5,631 nt of DNA from an uncultured Bacillota bacterium (GTDB taxonomy: Bacteria; Bacillota_I; Bacilli_A; Erysipelotrichales; Erysipelotrichaceae): assembly GCA_900321955.1 (NCBI GenBank), contig ONXX01000086.1, positions 1 to 5,631 on the forward strand. Direction: 5' to 3'. The position numbers and the translations under genes are program-made. Every line of letters starts with the position of its first letter. Position 1 is the stretch's first letter. The notes under the pieces are model-generated. The model had not been told where the DNA came from. It saw only the letters and a list, made by a program, of their open reading frames with translations, and ran no database searches. Positions 5,268 through 5,631 of this stretch are shown one piece after another.

Positions 5268-5631
5268 ATGAAAAAAAGACTTATCGCACTCACACTTACA
5301 GGACTTATGGCTGTTTCGCTCGCTGCATGCGGCGGCGGATCCGGCTCCAGCACCGCACCGGCAGCGACCGCAGGCGGTTCCGAGTCGACAGCGGGCGGTT
5401 CCGCAGCGGCCTCATCTTCCGGCTACACGGTCAGCGAGCTTAAGGTCAACATCTGGGACAACAACCAGAAGGCCGGCCTGCAGCAGATCGCGGACGAGTG
5501 GACAGCGGAATCAGGCGTCAAGGTCTCGATCGACGTCGTCGACTGGGACAACTACTGGACGCTCCTCGAGGCAGGCGCTTCCGGCGGCCAGATGCCGGAC
5601 GTCTTCTGGATGCACTCCAACACGGCTCAGA
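5268..5631 (+). CDS. ABC-transporter extracellular sugar-binding lipoprotein (3' end outside window)
   Basis: The first 121 residues of a substrate-binding lipoprotein are present, running off the right edge. MKKRLIALTLTGLMAVSLAAC is a lipoprotein signal with lipobox LAAC; Cys21 would be lipidated and anchor the protein to the outer face of the membrane. A Gly/Ser/Ala-rich linker follows (about residues 22-52), then the mature fold starts with ELKVNIWDNNQKAGLQQIAD, and later GGQMPDVFWMHSN, typical of family 1 solute-binding proteins (MalE/UgpB/MsmE type, CUT1 sugar transporters). The substrate cannot be read from this part. Permease genes would be expected just downstream. Base composition is very GC-rich with G/C-ending codons, like the AraC segment and unlike the PTS operon. 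The preceding AraC domain would be its natural regulator in an msm-like arrangement. The start is secured by GGGAGGA and the signal peptide. Confidence 0.9.
   Translation, partial: MKKRLIALTLTGLMAVSLAACGGGSGSSTAPAATAGGSESTAGGSAAASSSGYTVSELKVNIWDNNQKAGLQQIADEWTAESGVKVSIDVVDWDNYWTLLEAGASGGQMPDVFWMHSNTAQ

Noticed and set aside
5201..5443. 80-codon plus-strand frame across the terminator
   Set aside because: It runs through the terminator hairpin, is Arg/Cys rich as expected for a shifted frame of GC-rich DNA, and conflicts with the well-supported lipoprotein frame starting at 5268.

Overview
The window looks like DNA from a Bacillota (Firmicutes) bacterium, probably an anaerobic or gut-type one. 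The reasons are strong AGGAGG-type ribosome sites, tightly packed or overlapping same-strand genes, one TTG start, a phosphotransferase-system (PTS) sugar permease with a phospho-beta-glycosidase, and a MsmR-like AraC domain beside a sugar-binding lipoprotein. No species can be named from sequence alone. All genes are on the + strand. I see no rRNA, tRNA, CRISPR, insertion sequence or phage genes.

Region 1 (1 to about 4790) is one compact operon of moderate GC (about 48% by hand count over 4501-4800). It holds the tail of an unrecognised gene, a 2H phosphoesterase-like protein, a GH1 6-phospho-beta-glycosidase, a PTS EIIC permease of the lactose/cellobiose family, a cytoplasmic alpha/beta-hydrolase (esterase-like), and the N-terminal half of an ADP-ribosylglycohydrolase (ARH). 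Junctions are overlapping, abutting or at most 22 nt. The core logic is import and phosphorylation of a beta-glycoside through EIIC (EIIA and EIIB are not in the window), hydrolysis of the 6-phospho-disaccharide by GH1, and perhaps removal of acyl groups by the esterase. The 2H and ARH proteins suggest an attached nucleotide or ADP-ribose-type chemistry of unknown purpose.

Region 2 (about 4790 to 5631) differs in base composition: about 57% GC over 4801-5100, and third-position GC near 87% in the AraC part against near 58% just upstream. It holds an AraC-type DNA-binding domain, a 130-nt AT-rich spacer ending in a strong intrinsic terminator, and the start of an ABC-transporter sugar-binding lipoprotein. 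AraC regulator plus sugar-binding lipoprotein is a familiar msm/raf-type arrangement.

The most remarkable point is the join. The ARH half and the AraC domain form a single uninterrupted 349-codon frame (4088-5137). The ARH part stops before its third conserved metal-binding block, and the AraC part lacks its usual sensor domain. Either this is a new kind of ARH-derived transcription factor, or two loci (or two genomes) have been joined here by recombination or assembly error. The composition shift at the join makes the second reading more likely. Other points of note are a 14-A tract inside the ARH start, a terminator-like hairpin inside the permease gene, and a terminator lying only 17 nt before the lipoprotein start codon.
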